Origin: Batillaria attramentaria
Taxonomy: Eukaryota > Mollusca > Gastropoda > Batillariidae
Reading direction: 5' to 3'
Length of the DNA: 64,000 nt
NCBI GenBank assembly: GCA_018292915.2
Contig: JACVVK020000095.1
Location: 602,001-666,000 of the forward strand
Shown: piece by piece, positions 63,561-64,000 of the stretch
Position numbering within the stretch: position 1 is the first letter of the stretch
Layout: each line of letters begins with the position of its first letter
The notes under the pieces: model-generated
What the model saw: the letters and a program-made list of their open reading frames with translations, nothing else
Database searches by the model: none
Told to the model about the DNA's origin: nothing
Translations under genes and position numbers: made by a program

Positions 63561-63737
63561 GTGGGTGGGTGTTCGGGGGTTTAATGTCCTTTTCCACGTG
63601 GTACCACATACGGGCGATATCAAAGACAGGGCAACGATGAAAAAGCCAGCACAAATATTTGGCTCCAGCCGGGATATGAACTCACGACCCGAGCATTAGA
63701 AGTCCAACGCTCTACCATTCGGCCACCCTGGCTCCTA
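63561..63737 (-). mobile_element. SINE family B, full length
   Basis: Runs from GGGTGGGTGTTCGGGGGTTT to ATTCGGCCACCCTGGCTCC, with B-box complement GGGATATGAACTCACGAC. It lies downstream of DDAH. Confidence 0.73.
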
Positions 63738-64000
63738 CCTCAGTCAGTGAAAGACTTCCAAGAAATAAACGGTCTTGACCATTTGAACTCAGCATTACAG
63801 GACACAGCCCCTGGTTAAAGGAAGTTCCAATACACAGCCAGCCATAATCCCAGTTGACCGTGATTCTTAAAACTTCAGCAACAAGAAACCCTAAAGAAAT
63901 AGTTTCTTCTGGCCTTAAGGGCACGCTAATATGTGTGTATCAACTATTCTGCACAGTTTGTGAAATTTAAAATGACAGGAAAGGACAGTTCCTGCTGGAC

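Larger units (their letters stand above)
60889..64000. other. DDAH 3' region
   Basis: No coding exon is recognised. It contains a 1.4-kb TIR element (60988-62393), unique AT-rich sequence with AATAAA at 63463, and a SINE (63561-63737) whose tRNA-like head is on the minus strand. Confidence 0.55.

Overview
The window is animal nuclear DNA: protein genes are split into many short exons with GT/AG splice sites, introns are packed with long (TG/CA)n tracts, and there are tRNA-headed SINEs, LINE 3' fragments, small terminal-inverted-repeat (TIR) elements and a hammerhead ribozyme. The protein set and repeat style suggest a lophotrochozoan, most likely a gastropod mollusc. This is inference; no species can be named from sequence alone.

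Five protein genes can be rebuilt exon by exon with consistent reading phase. (1) + strand, 7086-11799: the C-terminal half of a nicotinamide-mononucleotide adenylyltransferase (NMNAT1/3-like). Its 5' exons lie left of the window, and it has two alternative C-termini. (2) - strand, 28283-17535: a 12-exon F-box/LRR protein (FBXL18-like, 713 aa). Intron 3 carries a 2.3-kb minisatellite of 26-bp units. (3) + strand, 28855-32245: a dual-specificity phosphatase (DUSP19-like, 239 aa). It is head-to-head with FBXL18, and a stack of nested transposons sits in its intron. (4) - strand, 56395-40264: a 16-exon HEAT-repeat protein (HEATR4-like, 1425 aa). Its introns hold SINEs, long microsatellites and a copy of part of one of its own exons. 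(5) + strand, 58435-60888: dimethylarginine dimethylaminohydrolase (DDAH, 311 aa), head-to-head with HEATR4.

Layout: 1-7085 is intron or upstream DNA of NMNAT with repeats. 11800-17534 is the convergent NMNAT/FBXL18 interval, with a CAGGG-ended element and a TIR element holding an intact-looking hammerhead ribozyme. 28284-28854 is a probable bidirectional promoter. 32246-40263 is a probable long DUSP19 3' UTR meeting the HEATR4 3' UTR. 56396-58434 is the HEATR4/DDAH intergenic region. 60889-64000 holds the DDAH 3' region and a 1.4-kb TIR element with a decayed hammerhead. The genes have unrelated roles (NAD synthesis, ubiquitin ligase adaptor, phosphatase, HEAT scaffold, methylarginine breakdown), so no shared pathway is implied.

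The points most worth a second look are: the type I hammerhead and its decayed relative in two different TIR elements; the NMNAT splice donor that overlaps the stop codon of the short isoform; the HEATR4 intronic duplication that creates an in-frame alternative donor; the homogeneous minisatellite; and the three-level nested insertion in the DUSP19 intron.
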